Of a stretch of DNA of 64,000 bases, positions 46,106 to 56,354 are shown piece by piece; positions within the stretch are counted from its first letter, which is position 1, and every line of letters starts with the position of its first letter. The translations under genes were made by a program, and so were the position numbers. Under the pieces are notes generated by a model. That model saw only the letters and a list, made by a program, of their open reading frames with translations, had not been told where the DNA came from and made no database searches. The stretch is from contig NZ_JAQTWL010000001.1 in the NCBI RefSeq assembly GCF_028689295.1, forward strand, positions 62,001 to 126,000. The letters run 5' to 3'. This DNA comes from Rhodoferax sp. (GTDB lineage Bacteria; Pseudomonadota; Gammaproteobacteria; Burkholderiales; Burkholderiaceae_C).

Positions 46106-46749
46106 TGCCGGCCGAACAAAAACCGGGGCTGGATACACAGTCGCAATCCGGCAACAGCGATGCCCTGCTGGTGGAGCGAGCCGTTGCGGGTGATCAGCGC
46201 GCCTTCGAGTTGCTGGTGATCAAGTACCAGCGCCGCATCGAGCGGCTGATCGGGCGCATGGTGCGTGATACCAATCTGGTCGAAGACATTGCTCAGGAAA
46301 CCTTTATTCGGGCTTACCGGGCGCTGCACCAGTTTCGCGGCGATGCCCAGTTCTACACCTGGCTCTACCGTATTGCCGTCAATACCGCCAAGCGCTTTCT
46401 GCTCACGCTCAAGAACGATCCTGCCGTTTTTCACAGCAGCCTGCAATCCAGTGACGAAGATGATGAAACTTTTCAGCGCAGAAGTGAACCAAGCACAGAT
46501 GAAACACCCGAGTCGGTGCTGGCGGCCAAGGAAATTGGTCAAGCTGTGAATGCCGCGCTGGAGGCACTGCCTGACGACCTGAAACAGGCGCTGACGCTGC
46601 GCGAAATAGATGGATTGAGCTACGAGGAAATTGCTGACGTGATGAATTGCCCATTGGGAACCGTGCGCTCGCGCATTTTCAGAGCACGCGAAGCCGTCTC
46701 CACCAAGATCAAACCCATGCTGGACAAACAAGGCGGCAAGCGCTGGTAG
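46105..46749 (+). CDS. rpoE: RNA polymerase sigma factor RpoE (sigma-E)
   Basis: Extracytoplasmic-function sigma factor for envelope stress. 214 residues: region 2 (FELLVIKYQRRIERLIGRMVRD, then EDIAQETFIRAYRALHQFRGDAQFYTWLYRIAVNTAKRFL) and region 4 (ALEALPDDLKQALTLREIDGLSYEEIADVMNCPLGTVRSRIFRAREA). It is followed by rseA-rseB-mucD, its regulators and a main target. Confidence 0.96.
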   Translation: MPAEQKPGLDTQSQSGNSDALLVERAVAGDQRAFELLVIKYQRRIERLIGRMVRDTNLVEDIAQETFIRAYRALHQFRGDAQFYTWLYRIAVNTAKRFLLTLKNDPAVFHSSLQSSDEDDETFQRRSEPSTDETPESVLAAKEIGQAVNAALEALPDDLKQALTLREIDGLSYEEIADVMNCPLGTVRSRIFRAREAVSTKIKPMLDKQGGKRW

Positions 46750-46799
46750 TTATTGCTATTTTCAATCAGCAGCGAACCAATCAAGAGGCGAGGACAAAC

Positions 46800-47420
46800 A
46801 TGACTGACAAATCAATGGCAAACACCGAGCTGCTTTCGGCGCTGGTCGATGGCCAGTTGAGTGGTGATGAATTTGTCCGGGCGATGGCGCTTCTGGAACG
46901 CAGCAGCGAGGCACGCCAGAGCTGGTACGCCTACCATGTGGTGGGTGATGCCCTGCGCACCGGGCAGGCCGATGTGAGCGCGCATGAGGCTGATTTTGTG
47001 CTTGGACTGCGCGCCAGGCTGCAACAGGAGACGTTGCCATCGCGCCTGCAAGCTGCACCAGATTCAATGATTCCAGATGCCGCCCTGCCAGGTGCCAGAG
47101 ACCGACAGGGCGAGCAACGGCCCAGCGCCAATGACCGCTACTGGCGGCTGGTCGTCGGGCTGGCTTCGGTGGCCATGGTCGGGGTGATTGCGTGGCAGGG
47201 TTTTCAGGGTTCCGGCTCGACGCGGGCACAACTGGCCTCTGCGCCCGTTGCGACGCCTGCAAGCACCCCGCAACTGGCCGTGAGTCCGGCGCCCGTCATG
47301 CTGCGTGATCCGCAACTCGATGCTTTGCTGGCGGCGCATCGACAGTTCGGCGGCACCTCGGCGTTGCAAATGCCAACAGGATTCTTGCGCAATGCCACGT
47401 TTGAGGAGGGTGCACGTTGA
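46800..47420 (+). CDS. rseA: Anti-sigma-E factor RseA/MucA
   Basis: Inner-membrane protein that holds sigma-E until stress proteases cut it. 206 residues: the N-terminal RseA domain (LLSALVDGQLSGDEFVRAMALLER, then WYAYHVVGDALRTG), one transmembrane helix (LVVGLASVAMVGVIAWQGF) and a periplasmic Ala/Pro-rich part. The ATG at 46800 follows GAGGCGAGG. The stop overlaps the rseB start. Confidence 0.92.
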   Translation: MTDKSMANTELLSALVDGQLSGDEFVRAMALLERSSEARQSWYAYHVVGDALRTGQADVSAHEADFVLGLRARLQQETLPSRLQAAPDSMIPDAALPGARDRQGEQRPSANDRYWRLVVGLASVAMVGVIAWQGFQGSGSTRAQLASAPVATPASTPQLAVSPAPVMLRDPQLDALLAAHRQFGGTSALQMPTGFLRNATFEEGAR

Positions 47421-48445
47421 GACGCTTGCTGACTGGCGTGCTGAGTTTGGGCTTGCTGGTCTGCGCCAATGCGGCTTGGGCGCAAAGCGCAGGCAATCTG
47501 GCCGCAAACAGGGCGCAGTCCCCCCATGAAGGCGCGTCGATCAGTCACTGGCTGCTACGTCTGCACGACGCTGCCCGGTCGCGCTCCTATGTGGGCACCT
47601 TCGTGGTAACCACCGCCGACAGCATGTCGTCGTCGCGCATCTGGCATGTGTGTGACGGCCAGCAGCAAATCGAGCGGGTTGATGCCTTGACCGGAGCAGC
47701 GCGCAGCACATTTCGTCACAATGACAAGGTGATGACGTTTTTGCCGGAACGCCGTGTGGTGATCTCTGAAACCCGTGACGCGCTCGGGTTGTTTCCCAAT
47801 TTGCTGAGCCGGGCCGACTCGTCGATTGCGCAGCAATACAGATTGAAAGTCTTGGGGCGTCAGCGTGTCGCGGGCCTCGACTCGGATGTGGTGCAATTGG
47901 TGCCGGTGGATGCGCTGCGTTTTGGCTACCGGGTCTGGACCGAGCGTGAAACCGGTGTGGTGGTCAAATTGCAAACCCTGGACGCGGCCGAGGGCGTGCT
48001 GGAGCAGGCCGCCTTTTCAGAATTGAAACTGGGCGAACCCGTCAGCATGGCCAAGCTGGCTGCGCTGATGGACGATACCAAGGGTTACCAGGTCAAAAAA
48101 CCAGAATTGGTCAAGACCACGGCGGCTCAGGAAGGCTGGCAGTTCAAAGGTCAGGTGGTCGGCTTCAAACCCATGGCCTGCCATAAACGGGCAAATTCAG
48201 ACGCTTCAGCGCGGCAAGGCAACACCTTGCAGTGGGTTTTTTCCGACGGACTTGCTTCGGTGTCGCTGTTCATTGAGGACTTTGATGCCTCGCGGCACAG
48301 CACCATGGTGCACCACGACCGGTTTGCCATGGGCGCGACCCACATGGCGACGCGTCGTCTGGGCGCTTGGTGGATCACTGCCGTGGGTGAGGTGCCCGTG
48401 CAGACCTTGGCCATTTTTGCCCAGGGTCTTGAAAGAAAACAATAA
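47417..48445 (+). CDS. rseB: Sigma-E regulatory protein RseB/MucB
   Basis: Periplasmic lipoprotein-sensor-like protein that shields RseA. 342 residues with signal peptide RRLLTGVLSLGLLVCANAAWA, the MucB/RseB N-terminal domain (YVGTFVVTTADSMSSSRIWHVCDG) and C-terminal domain. The start is a TTG that overlaps the rseA stop (TTGA), preceded by GAGGAGGG, which clearly sets it. Confidence 0.92.
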   Translation: MRRLLTGVLSLGLLVCANAAWAQSAGNLAANRAQSPHEGASISHWLLRLHDAARSRSYVGTFVVTTADSMSSSRIWHVCDGQQQIERVDALTGAARSTFRHNDKVMTFLPERRVVISETRDALGLFPNLLSRADSSIAQQYRLKVLGRQRVAGLDSDVVQLVPVDALRFGYRVWTERETGVVVKLQTLDAAEGVLEQAAFSELKLGEPVSMAKLAALMDDTKGYQVKKPELVKTTAAQEGWQFKGQVVGFKPMACHKRANSDASARQGNTLQWVFSDGLASVSLFIEDFDASRHSTMVHHDRFAMGATHMATRRLGAWWITAVGEVPVQTLAIFAQGLERKQ

Positions 48446-48483
48446 GTCTCTATTTCTGTATCTGAATTTTTAAAAGGCCGAAG

Positions 48484-49959
48484 ATGATTCAACTTAACTT
48501 TAAAAGCTTGCATGCTGGCGTCCTCAGTGTGGCCATGGCGGTCACGGCATCCACCTTGTTGTTGCCAGTGTCGCCAGCCGTCGCCCAAGTGCGTGCCTTG
48601 CCTGACTTCACCGATCTGGTGGAGCAGGTCGGCCCCTCCGTGGTGAACATACGCACCCTTGAAAAGGTGGGTCCGCGGCAAAACCAAACGGGCCAACTGG
48701 ACCCGGATATGCTGGAGTTTTTCCGCCGCTTCGGCCTGCCCATCCCCAGCGTGCCCAACGGTCCGCGGCCAAATCTGCCACCCGGGCATGGCCAGCCCAA
48801 CCAGCAGGAGCAGCCGCGCGGCGTGGGTTCCGGCTTTATTCTGACTGCAGACGGCATGGTCATGACCAACGCCCATGTGGTCGATGGCGCCGACGAAGTC
48901 ATCGTCACCCTCACCGACAAGCGTGAGTTCAAGGCCAAAATCATTGGTGCCGACAAGCGCAGCGACGTGGCCGTGGTCAAGATCGAGGCCACCAGCCTGC
49001 CAGCAGTCAGGGTGGGCGACGTGAGTCGCCTCAAGGTGGGCGAGTGGGTGATGGCGATTGGCTCGCCATTCGGCCTGGAAAACACTGTGACGGCCGGCAT
49101 CGTGAGTGCCAAGCAGCGCGACACAGGCGACTACCTGCCCTTCATTCAGACCGACGTGGCCATCAATCCGGGCAATTCGGGTGGGCCGCTGATCAATATG
49201 CGCGGCGAAGTGGTAGGCATCAACAGCCAGATTTATTCGCGCTCGGGCGGCTCCATGGGCATTTCGTTCGCCATCCCGATGGATGAGGCGGTGCGCGTGA
49301 GCGAACAACTGCGTGCCACAGGTCGCGTCACGCGCGGGCGCATTGGCGTTCAAATCGAGCCTGTCAGCAAGGAGGTGGCCGAGTCCATCGGCCTGGGCCA
49401 GCCTTATGGGGCGCTGGTGCGGGGCGTCGAGACTGACGGCCCGGCCGACAAGGCGGGCGTCGAGGCCGGCGACGTCATTATCAAGTTTGATGGAAAAAAA
49501 GTGGAGAAATCGAGCGACCTGCCGCGCATGGTGGGCGGCACCAAGCCGGGTGCCAAGAGCGCCTTGACCGTGTTTCGCCGTGGCGCCAGCAAGGAATTGG
49601 CGGTGACTGTGGCCGAGATCGAAGCTGAAAAGGCAGTCGCCAAGGCCCCTGAAAAGGCACCTAAAGCCTCGGAGTCCAAAACGGGGCTTGCCTTGGGCCT
49701 GGACTTGATCGAGCTGACCGATGCGGTCAAAAAAGAACTGCGCATCAAAGGCGGTGTGCAGGTCAATGCCAGCAGTGGTGCTGCGGCACGCGCTGGTTTG
49801 CGCGAGGGGGATGTGATCATGTCCGTGGCCAATGTCGCTGTGAACAGCGTCGCCGGGTTCGAGAAAGTCGTCTCCGATCTGGATAAAGCCAAACCGATCA
49901 ACATCCTGTTTCGTCGCGGTGAGTGGGCTCAGTACACCGTGATCCGATTCAATTCCTGA
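48484..49959 (+). CDS. mucD: Periplasmic serine protease MucD/DegP (Do family)
   Basis: Degrades misfolded periplasmic proteins. 491 residues: signal peptide ending near VSPAVAQ, trypsin-like domain with His in MTNAHVVDGADEV, Asp in KRSDVAVVKIE and Ser in INPGNSGGPLINMRGEV, then two PDZ domains (about 290-380 and 405-485). It is last in the rpoE operon. A terminator-type hairpin follows. Confidence 0.96.
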   Translation: MIQLNFKSLHAGVLSVAMAVTASTLLLPVSPAVAQVRALPDFTDLVEQVGPSVVNIRTLEKVGPRQNQTGQLDPDMLEFFRRFGLPIPSVPNGPRPNLPPGHGQPNQQEQPRGVGSGFILTADGMVMTNAHVVDGADEVIVTLTDKREFKAKIIGADKRSDVAVVKIEATSLPAVRVGDVSRLKVGEWVMAIGSPFGLENTVTAGIVSAKQRDTGDYLPFIQTDVAINPGNSGGPLINMRGEVVGINSQIYSRSGGSMGISFAIPMDEAVRVSEQLRATGRVTRGRIGVQIEPVSKEVAESIGLGQPYGALVRGVETDGPADKAGVEAGDVIIKFDGKKVEKSSDLPRMVGGTKPGAKSALTVFRRGASKELAVTVAEIEAEKAVAKAPEKAPKASESKTGLALGLDLIELTDAVKKELRIKGGVQVNASSGAAARAGLREGDVIMSVANVAVNSVAGFEKVVSDLDKAKPINILFRRGEWAQYTVIRFNS

Positions 49960-50041
49960 CCCGCAAGGCATCTCATCTGGCGGTGCCTGACTTAATTACA
50001 ATCGGGCACTTAACTTTGGTGTAGCCCATCCGTTTGGTCCG

Positions 50042-50072
50042 GGGCGCGTCTCTTTGAAACGCGCCCTTTTTT
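50042..50072 (+). terminator. Intrinsic terminator between mucD and lepA
   Basis: GGGCGCGT (50042-50049) and ACGCGCCC (50059-50066) pair around a nine-base loop and run into TTTTTT. A TACAAT box sits 40 bases upstream (49997-50002), so this hairpin could also end a very short transcript. Confidence 0.85.
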
Positions 50073-50108
50073 CTGTGGCTCACTTACTCTTTGAATCGGT
50101 TTTCCTGG

Positions 50109-51920
50109 ATGCAACACATCAGAAATTTTTCCATCATTGCCCACATCGACCACGGCAAGTCCACGCTGGCCGACCGCCTGATCCAACGCTGTGGCGGTTT
50201 GCAGGAGCGCGAAATGGAAGCGCAGGTGCTGGATTCGATGGACATCGAAAAAGAGCGCGGCATCACCATCAAGGCGCAGACGGCGGCGCTGCACTACCAG
50301 GCGCTTGACGGCAAGGTGTACAACCTGAATCTGATCGACACGCCCGGCCATGTGGACTTTTCCTATGAGGTCAGTCGTTCCCTGTCGGCCTGCGAGGGCG
50401 CGTTGCTGGTGGTCGATGCCAGCCAGGGTGTGGAGGCGCAAACCGTGGCCAACTGCTACACCGCGCTGGATCTGGGCGTGGAAGTGGTGCCGGTGCTGAA
50501 CAAGATGGACTTGCCCAACGCTGATCCCGACAACGCTCGCTCTGAAATTGAGGACGTGATCGGGATCGATGCCTCGCATGCCATTCCCTGCTCAGCCAAG
50601 AGCGGCATGGGCATCGACGACATTCTGGAGGCCGTGGTGGCCCGCATTCCTCCACCCAAAGGCGACCCGAGCGGCCCCCTGCGTGCCATGATCATCGACA
50701 GTTGGTTTGACTCTTATGTCGGCGTGGTGATGCTGGTGCGCGTGGTCGATGGTCGCCTGGCCAAGGGAGATCGCATCAAGCTGATGGCCACCGAGACCAC
50801 CTACAACGCCGACAGCCTGGGCGTTTTTACCCCCGTCAACGAGCCTCGCAGCGCGCTGGAAGCGGGCGAGGTGGGCTACATCATTGCCGGCATTCGGGAA
50901 TTGCAGGCGGCCAAGGTGGGCGACACCATCACCCTGATCAAGCCCGGCACCGGCGGTGCTGCCTTTACGGCCACGCAGGCGCTGCCCGGCTTCAAGGAAA
51001 TTCAGCCACAGGTATTTGCCGGGCTGTATCCGACCGAGGCCAACCAGTACGAGGGGCTGCGCGACAGCCTGGAAAAACTCAAGCTCAACGATGCTTCGCT
51101 GCACTATGAACCCGAAGTTTCGCAGGCGCTGGGTTTCGGCTTCAGGTGCGGCTTTTTGGGACTGTTGCACATGGAAATCGTGCAGGAACGCCTCGAGCGC
51201 GAGTTCGACCAGGACCTGATCACCACCGCGCCCAGCGTGGTCTATCAGGTGGTGCAGGCCGATGGCACGGTCAAGATGGTGGAAAACCCCTCCAAGATGC
51301 CTGACCAGGGGCGTCTGGAAGAAGTTCGTGAGCCCATCGTGACCGTGCACCTTTACATGCCACAGGAATATGTCGGTCCGGTCATGACGTTGGCCAACCA
51401 GAAGCGCGGCGTGCAGATGAACATGGCCTACAAGGGGCGCCAGGTGGTCCTGACCTACGACATGCCACTGGGCGAAATCGTGATGGACTTCTTCGACAAG
51501 CTCAAAAGCGTGTCGCGCGGCTATGCCTCGATGGACTACGAGTTCAAGGAATACCGGACCGCCGACGTGGTCAAGGTCGATATCTTGCTTAACGGTGAGA
51601 AGGTCGATGCGTTGTCGATCATCGTGCACCGTTCCCAGTCGGTGTACCGCGGGCGTGCCGTGGTTGCCAAGATGCGCGAGGTCATTTCGCGCCAGATGTA
51701 CGACGTGGCGATCCAGGCGGCCATCGGTGCCAACGTGATTGCCCGTGAGACAATCAAGGCGCTGCGCAAGAACGTGATTGCCAAGTGCTACGGTGGCGAT
51801 ATTTCACGCAAGCGCAAGCTCCTGGAAAAGCAAAAGGAAGGTAAAAAACGCATGAAACAAATTGGCTCGGTCGAAGTGCCGCAAGAGGCCTTCCTGGCCA
51901 TTTTGAAGGTGGATGCATGA
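50109..51920 (+). CDS. lepA: Elongation factor 4 (LepA)
   Basis: Translation GTPase involved in ribosome back-translocation or biogenesis. 603 residues with the G1 motif [14 protein letters not shown], the [13 protein letters not shown]3, NKMDLP G4, and the LepA-specific C-terminus ([25 protein letters not shown]). The ATG at 50109 matches the family start [16 protein letters not shown]. The stop overlaps lepB. Confidence 0.98.
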   Translation: MQHIRNFSIIAHIDHGKSTLADRLIQRCGGLQEREMEAQVLDSMDIEKERGITIKAQTAALHYQALDGKVYNLNLIDTPGHVDFSYEVSRSLSACEGALLVVDASQGVEAQTVANCYTALDLGVEVVPVLNKMDLPNADPDNARSEIEDVIGIDASHAIPCSAKSGMGIDDILEAVVARIPPPKGDPSGPLRAMIIDSWFDSYVGVVMLVRVVDGRLAKGDRIKLMATETTYNADSLGVFTPVNEPRSALEAGEVGYIIAGIRELQAAKVGDTITLIKPGTGGAAFTATQALPGFKEIQPQVFAGLYPTEANQYEGLRDSLEKLKLNDASLHYEPEVSQALGFGFRCGFLGLLHMEIVQERLEREFDQDLITTAPSVVYQVVQADGTVKMVENPSKMPDQGRLEEVREPIVTVHLYMPQEYVGPVMTLANQKRGVQMNMAYKGRQVVLTYDMPLGEIVMDFFDKLKSVSRGYASMDYEFKEYRTADVVKVDILLNGEKVDALSIIVHRSQSVYRGRAVVAKMREVISRQMYDVAIQAAIGANVIARETIKALRKNVIAKCYGGDISRKRKLLEKQKEGKKRMKQIGSVEVPQEAFLAILKVDA

Positions 51921-52885
51921 TGCAGGCATTAACAGCTGTGATTCTGGCGGCTTTTGTCGCTTATGTGGGTGCCTGGTATTTTGGCGTGCTCGAGGGCAAC
52001 TTCGCCTTGCTGCTGTTTTTGGCCTCGGTGGTCACCGGCATTTATTGGCTGGCCGAGCGTTTCTACTTCTTGCCGCAGCGGCAAAAAGCGGCTGCCGCTC
52101 TGGAGGCGCAAACCAAAGCGCGCAACGCCGAACTCGGCAAAATGGGCATCAGCAAGGTGGATGGCGACATCGCCGAGGCAAAGCACCGCATCCTGGCTCA
52201 GCCCTGGTGGCTGGACTGGACGGCGGGCTTGTTCCCGGTGATCATCGGCGTCTTCATCCTGCGCTCGTTCCTGTTCGAGCCCTTCAAGATTCCGTCGGGT
52301 TCCATGATTCCGACGCTGTGGGTGGGCGACCTGATTCTGGTCAACAAATTTCATTACGGGCTGCGCCTGCCGGTGCTCAACACCAAGATCACCGAAGGCA
52401 CGCCGCCGCAGCGCGGCGATGTGATGGTGTTTCGCTATCCGCCAAAGCCCAGCCTGGACTACATCAAGCGCGTGGTGGGGGTGCCAGGCGATGAAGTGGC
52501 CTACCTGAACAAGCGCCTGACCATCAACGGACAGCCGTTGCCAACCAGCGCGCTGCCCGAGTTTTTTGACGAAGACACGATGCGCTACTTTCCCCAGTTT
52601 GACGAAACCCTGGGCGGACAACCGCACCGATTGCTCAACGACCCGGGGCGGCCCGCCTTCATTCCGGGTGCCGATGAATTTGAATTCAAGGCCAATTGCC
52701 GCTACAGTATTGAAGGCGTGGTGTGCAAGGTGCCCGATGGGCATTACTTCATGATGGGCGACAACCGTGACAACTCGCTGGATTCGCGTTACTGGGGTTT
52801 TGTGCCGGACAAAAACATCGTGGGAAAGGCCTTTTTTGTCTGGATGAATTTCGGCAATCTCAAGCGCATCGGCTCTTTTCATTGA
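51917..52885 (+). CDS. lepB: Signal peptidase I
   Basis: Removes signal peptides from exported proteins. 322 residues with two N-terminal membrane segments, the catalytic Ser in [16 protein letters not shown] and Lys in [13 protein letters not shown], and box [15 protein letters not shown]. The start overlaps lepA by four bases. Confidence 0.97.
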   Translation: MMQALTAVILAAFVAYVGAWYFGVLEGNFALLLFLASVVTGIYWLAERFYFLPQRQKAAAALEAQTKARNAELGKMGISKVDGDIAEAKHRILAQPWWLDWTAGLFPVIIGVFILRSFLFEPFKIPSGSMIPTLWVGDLILVNKFHYGLRLPVLNTKITEGTPPQRGDVMVFRYPPKPSLDYIKRVVGVPGDEVAYLNKRLTINGQPLPTSALPEFFDEDTMRYFPQFDETLGGQPHRLLNDPGRPAFIPGADEFEFKANCRYSIEGVVCKVPDGHYFMMGDNRDNSLDSRYWGFVPDKNIVGKAFFVWMNFGNLKRIGSFH

Positions 52886-52898
52886 CCAGGAGACTGAC

Positions 52899-53252
52899 AT
52901 GACTTTCTCTTCCAAATCCGGCCAACGCGGCTTCACTTTGTTCGGTTTGCTTTTTGTGGGGGGGCTGGTCGCCGTAACGGGTGTGCTTGCCGCGCAGGTG
53001 GTGCCCACGGTGATTGAATACCAAACCATTCTGAAAGCGGTGAACAAAGCCAAAGATGGCAATACGGTGCCTGAAGTCCGCATGATTTTTGACCGGGCCG
53101 CGAGCATTGACGCCATCAGTTCGATTACCGCCAAAGACCTGGATGTGACCAAAGAAAACGACAAGGTGGTCGTCAGTTTTGCCTATCAGCGCGAATTCAA
53201 ACTGGTGGGCCCCGCCTTTCTGACCCTCAAGTACAGTGGCCAATCGAATTGA
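52899..53252 (+). CDS. DUF4845 membrane protein
   Basis: 117 residues. The N-terminus (KSGQRGFTLFGLLFVGGLVAVTGVLAAQVVP) looks like a pilin-type membrane anchor, followed by a small periplasmic domain. It belongs to the DUF4845 family found between lepB and rnc in beta- and gammaproteobacteria. Its role is unknown. The end overlaps rnc. Confidence 0.9.
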   Translation: MTFSSKSGQRGFTLFGLLFVGGLVAVTGVLAAQVVPTVIEYQTILKAVNKAKDGNTVPEVRMIFDRAASIDAISSITAKDLDVTKENDKVVVSFAYQREFKLVGPAFLTLKYSGQSN

Positions 53253-53955
53253 TAGTCCAGGCGAAGGTTTGAACGCGGGGCTGGTGACCCTGCAACAGCG
53301 CTTGCAACACCATTTTGCCGATGCGGGTTTGCTCAAACGCGCGCTCACGCACCGCAGCTTTTCAGTCGACCATAACGAGCGCCTGGAGTTTTTGGGCGAC
53401 TCGGTGCTGGGCGTGGTGGTGGCCGACATGCTGTACCGGCGCCTGCAGAGTCTGCCCGAAGGTGATTTATCCAGGGTGCGGGCCAACCTGGTCAAGCAGG
53501 ACACCTTGCACCAGCTGGCGGTGTCGCTGGGCTTGCCTGAGGTGATTTTGCTGGGCGAGGGCGAAATGCGCTCCGGCGGCCAGAAGCGGCCGTCCATTCT
53601 GGCCGATGCCCTTGAGGCCGTGATTGGCGCAGTCTATCTGGATGCCGGCTTTGCCGCGGCGCAAGCGCTGGTGCAGCGGCTTTACCAGGCGGTGCAGATC
53701 AACCCCGAGATGGACGCCATCGGCAAAGATCCCAAGACCGAGTTGCAGGAATGGCTGCAGGGACGCCGCCTGAAACTGCCAAGCTACCGGGTGGTGGCAA
53801 CGCTCGGTTTGGCGCACAAGCAAAGCTTCGATGTGGAATGCGAAATTCCGGAACTCAACCGCGCCGAACGCGGTATTGGCGGCTCGCGTCGGGCTGCCGA
53901 GCAGGCCGCAGCGACGGCCATGCTGCAAATTTTGAAAGCGACAGTAAACTCATGA
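53236..53955 (+). CDS. rnc: Ribonuclease III
   Basis: Double-strand-specific RNase for rRNA processing. 239 residues with the signature [19 protein letters not shown], the later acidic site [13 protein letters not shown], and a C-terminal double-stranded RNA-binding domain ([23 protein letters not shown]). GTG start at 53236 inside the DUF4845 gene; no in-frame ATG gives a full enzyme. The stop overlaps era. Confidence 0.95.
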   Translation: MANRIDSPGEGLNAGLVTLQQRLQHHFADAGLLKRALTHRSFSVDHNERLEFLGDSVLGVVVADMLYRRLQSLPEGDLSRVRANLVKQDTLHQLAVSLGLPEVILLGEGEMRSGGQKRPSILADALEAVIGAVYLDAGFAAAQALVQRLYQAVQINPEMDAIGKDPKTELQEWLQGRRLKLPSYRVVATLGLAHKQSFDVECEIPELNRAERGIGGSRRAAEQAAATAMLQILKATVNS

Positions 53956-54983
53956 CTACCCCTAAAAAGACAGCTTCCAATGCCGACGCTCCGGTGGTCG
54001 AGGTGCAATCTAACCTGGAAGACCTGTTGGCCGGCATGCGCCGCGACATGCGCCCCGCGGGGGCCGCCGAGGCGCCGGTCGCGGGTCAGCGTTGCGGCCT
54101 GATTGCCATCGTGGGCAAACCCAATGTGGGCAAATCCACGCTGCTCAATGCACTGGTGGGGCAAAAAATCAGCATCACCTCGCGCAAGGCGCAAACCACG
54201 CGCCACCGCATCACCGGCATGCACACCATGGGCGCGACCCAGTTTGTGTTTGTCGACACCCCGGGTTTCCAGACCCTGCATGGCAATGCGCTGAACAAGT
54301 CGCTCAACAAGACCGTGGTCGGTGCAGTGGCGGATGTGGACCTGATCCTGTTTGTGGTGGAAGCCGGCAGCTTCACCCCGGCTGACGCCCGCGTGCTGGC
54401 GCTGCTGGACAAAAAAATCCCGACGCTGCTGATTGCCAACAAGCTCGACAACGTGCACCGCCGCGGCGACATTGCGCCCTGGCTGCAGACCATGCAGGAA
54501 AAACACGCCTTTGCCGAGTTTGTGCCGATGTCGGCCAAGAGCGCCAAGGATGTGGAACGCCTGCTCGACATCTGCGCCAAGTACCTGCCCGAGCAAGCTT
54601 GGTGGTACGCCGCCGATGAACTCACCGACCGCAGCGAACGCTTCATGGCCGCTGAGATGGTGCGTGAGAAGCTGTTTCGCCTGACTGGCGACGAGCTGCC
54701 CTACACCTCGACCGTCATCATTGACAAGTTCGAAGAAGAACCGCCCCAGAAAAAAGGCCAGAAGCGGCTGCTGCGTATTGCCGCCACCATCGTGGTCGAG
54801 CGCGACGGCCACAAGGCCATGGTGATTGGCGACAAGGGCGAGCGCATCAAGCGCATCGGCATGGAGACCCGCGTCGAACTTGAAAAGTTGTTCGATTGCA
54901 AGGTTTTCATCGAGATGTGGGTCAAGGTGCGCTCCGGCTGGGCGGATGACGAAGCGCGCGTGCGCTCTTTTGGCTACGAGTAA
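53952..54983 (+). CDS. era: GTPase Era
   Basis: 16S rRNA-binding GTPase for 30S assembly. 343 residues with G1 [15 protein letters not shown]3 VDTPGFQ, G4 ANKLDN and a C-terminal KH domain ([18 protein letters not shown]). It has about 45 extra N-terminal residues compared with the E. coli enzyme. recO normally follows; here an integron separates the two. Confidence 0.97.
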   Translation: MTTPKKTASNADAPVVEVQSNLEDLLAGMRRDMRPAGAAEAPVAGQRCGLIAIVGKPNVGKSTLLNALVGQKISITSRKAQTTRHRITGMHTMGATQFVFVDTPGFQTLHGNALNKSLNKTVVGAVADVDLILFVVEAGSFTPADARVLALLDKKIPTLLIANKLDNVHRRGDIAPWLQTMQEKHAFAEFVPMSAKSAKDVERLLDICAKYLPEQAWWYAADELTDRSERFMAAEMVREKLFRLTGDELPYTSTVIIDKFEEEPPQKKGQKRLLRIAATIVVERDGHKAMVIGDKGERIKRIGMETRVELEKLFDCKVFIEMWVKVRSGWADDEARVRSFGYE

Positions 54984-55023
54984 GCGCTGAGCTGACGCTT
55001 TCACCATTCTCAGGTTTTGGGGT

Positions 55024-55102
55024 GGCAGGGGATGGGTTGGGGCGGCAGCCTCATACTGTCAAAGGCCCAGAAATCGGCCGCCACCCCAACCCATCCCCTG
55101 CC
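55024..55102. repeat. 19-bp perfect inverted repeat after era
   Basis: GGCAGGGGATGGGTTGGGG (55024-55042) and its exact reverse complement (55084-55102) surround 41 bases. There is no T-run. It marks the border between era and the integron. It could be a foldback element or a remnant of another repeat. Confidence 0.85.
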
Positions 55103-55187
55103 GGGGAGTGCTGGTTGAACTCGAACGGCGGAGGTCAAAAATGCAAATTTGGTGCGTCAACGCGGGTGACTGTATTGCAGCTGAGAT

Positions 55188-55829
55188 TCATGACACCAGG
55201 CTACTGAGTGCATCCAGCGGGCTGGCCGTGCCGCCCGCTGCCACCTTGAGCACATGGGTGTAAATCATGGTGGTGCTGACATCCGAGTGGCCCAGCAATT
55301 CTTGAACGGTGCGGATGTCGGTGCCAGCTTGCAATAAATGGGTGGCAAATGAGTGGCGCAAGGTATGAACCGATACCCTCCATCAGCCGCATACCCGTGC
55401 CGTACAGCAGCCGGGCCAGCAGTGCAGCGACGCCGTCCAGTTGGGCCAAAAGGCCTGCCACTTCATCCTTGGTCAACACCGAAGGAATGCGCTTGGTCTG
55501 TTGGGGGCGCCCGATGTTGCTCAGCCAAGGCAAATCGATGACCAGCACTTCGCGATACAGAAACAGCAATGCACTGAGCGCCTGGTTGTGCGTGGACGCA
55601 GACACCTTGCGCTCATTGGCAAGCATGACAAAAAAGCCTCCACATCCGTCACACCCAACTCGCGCGGATGGCGCATGCCACCAACTTGCACAGCATTCCA
55701 GCGGATGAAAAAACGTATCCAATACAGATAAGCTTTCTCGGTTTTGAGGCTATAGTGCAAATACCGAACCCGCTCTCGCACCTGATCGAGCAAGCGGGTT
55801 GACTGCAACAAGGGAGCACCGGGTTTCAT
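55188..55829 (-). pseudogene. intI: Broken integron integrase gene intI
   Basis: Read on the minus strand: [32 protein letters not shown] and [15 protein letters not shown] in one frame; [27 protein letters not shown] and [12 protein letters not shown] (box I) in a second; [29 protein letters not shown] and [17 protein letters not shown] (box II and catalytic Tyr) in a third. These are IntI sequences, not XerC/D. There is a frameshift near 55630, and about 110-120 residues are missing between box I and box II (near 55375), including the IntI-specific insert. The remaining 642 bases cannot make an active enzyme. The direction, away from the cassettes, is standard. Confidence 0.88.
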
Positions 55830-55969
55830 GGATAATTTATACCTGTGTTTGTGTACAGTGTACACATCGCAATCCCAATGTGCAAGCGACTTACAGCACG
55901 ATTTTTAAAAGATGTATCGTCAGTCCCAAGATGTATCAATCGGGGTTTGCCGTCTACATTACGTTAACC
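55830..55969 (+). other. attI region and first cassette junction
   Basis: This is the gap between the intI start and the first cassette. GTTAACC at 55963-55969 is the likely recombination core (expected GTTRRRY, one base off). The cassette then starts at 55964. A cassette promoter should lie near here or within intI, but I cannot point to one with certainty. Confidence 0.6.
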
Positions 55970-55982
55970 AAAGGAGTCCTTC

Positions 55983-56354
55983 ATGGCTGATAAGAAAGTC
56001 GTTTTCGTTGCCTTCGCAATTGAGGACGTGCGCATCCGCGACATGATCAAGGGGCAGTCTTTGCATACCGACTCGCCCTTCGAGTATGTAGACATGTCGG
56101 TCAAAGAAGCCTATGACGAGGAGTGGAAGAAGAAAGTGCGGACTCGCATTCTTCGGTCCGATGGTGTCCTTGTAATTGTCACCAAGAACTCCCTCAACTC
56201 TAGTGGGCAGAAGTGGGAGATTCAATGTGCCAAGGAAGAGAAGAAGAAAATGCGCGGCATCTGGGCTTACAAGGAGGACCGCACCGACCTCGTCGGTGTG
56301 AATACGATGGTCTGGACTTGGCCCAACATCGCAGCCTGGATTGATAGCCTCTGA
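55983..56354 (+). CDS. TIR-like signalling protein (cassette 1)
   Basis: 123 residues of the MTH538/DUF1863 TIR-like fold: [19 protein letters not shown] (strand A), [52 protein letters not shown] with Trp78-Glu79, and RGIWAYK. Proteins of this type in Thoeris systems (ThsB) sense phage and make a cyclic ADP-ribose-type signal from NAD+. AAGGAG lies 7 bases before the ATG. The stop overlaps the caspase-like gene (TGATG), so the two are made together. Function is inferred from fold and partner. Confidence 0.82.
   Translation: MADKKVVFVAFAIEDVRIRDMIKGQSLHTDSPFEYVDMSVKEAYDEEWKKKVRTRILRSDGVLVIVTKNSLNSSGQKWEIQCAKEEKKKMRGIWAYKEDRTDLVGVNTMVWTWPNIAAWIDSL

Noticed and set aside
48151-49971. 606-codon open frame on the minus strand
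   Set aside because: It lies opposite mucD and rseB, which are clearly real. The frame is open only because of high GC; no domain or start signal.
51913-52494. 193-codon frame overlapping lepB
   Set aside because: Out-of-frame shadow of lepB, which has all signal peptidase motifs.
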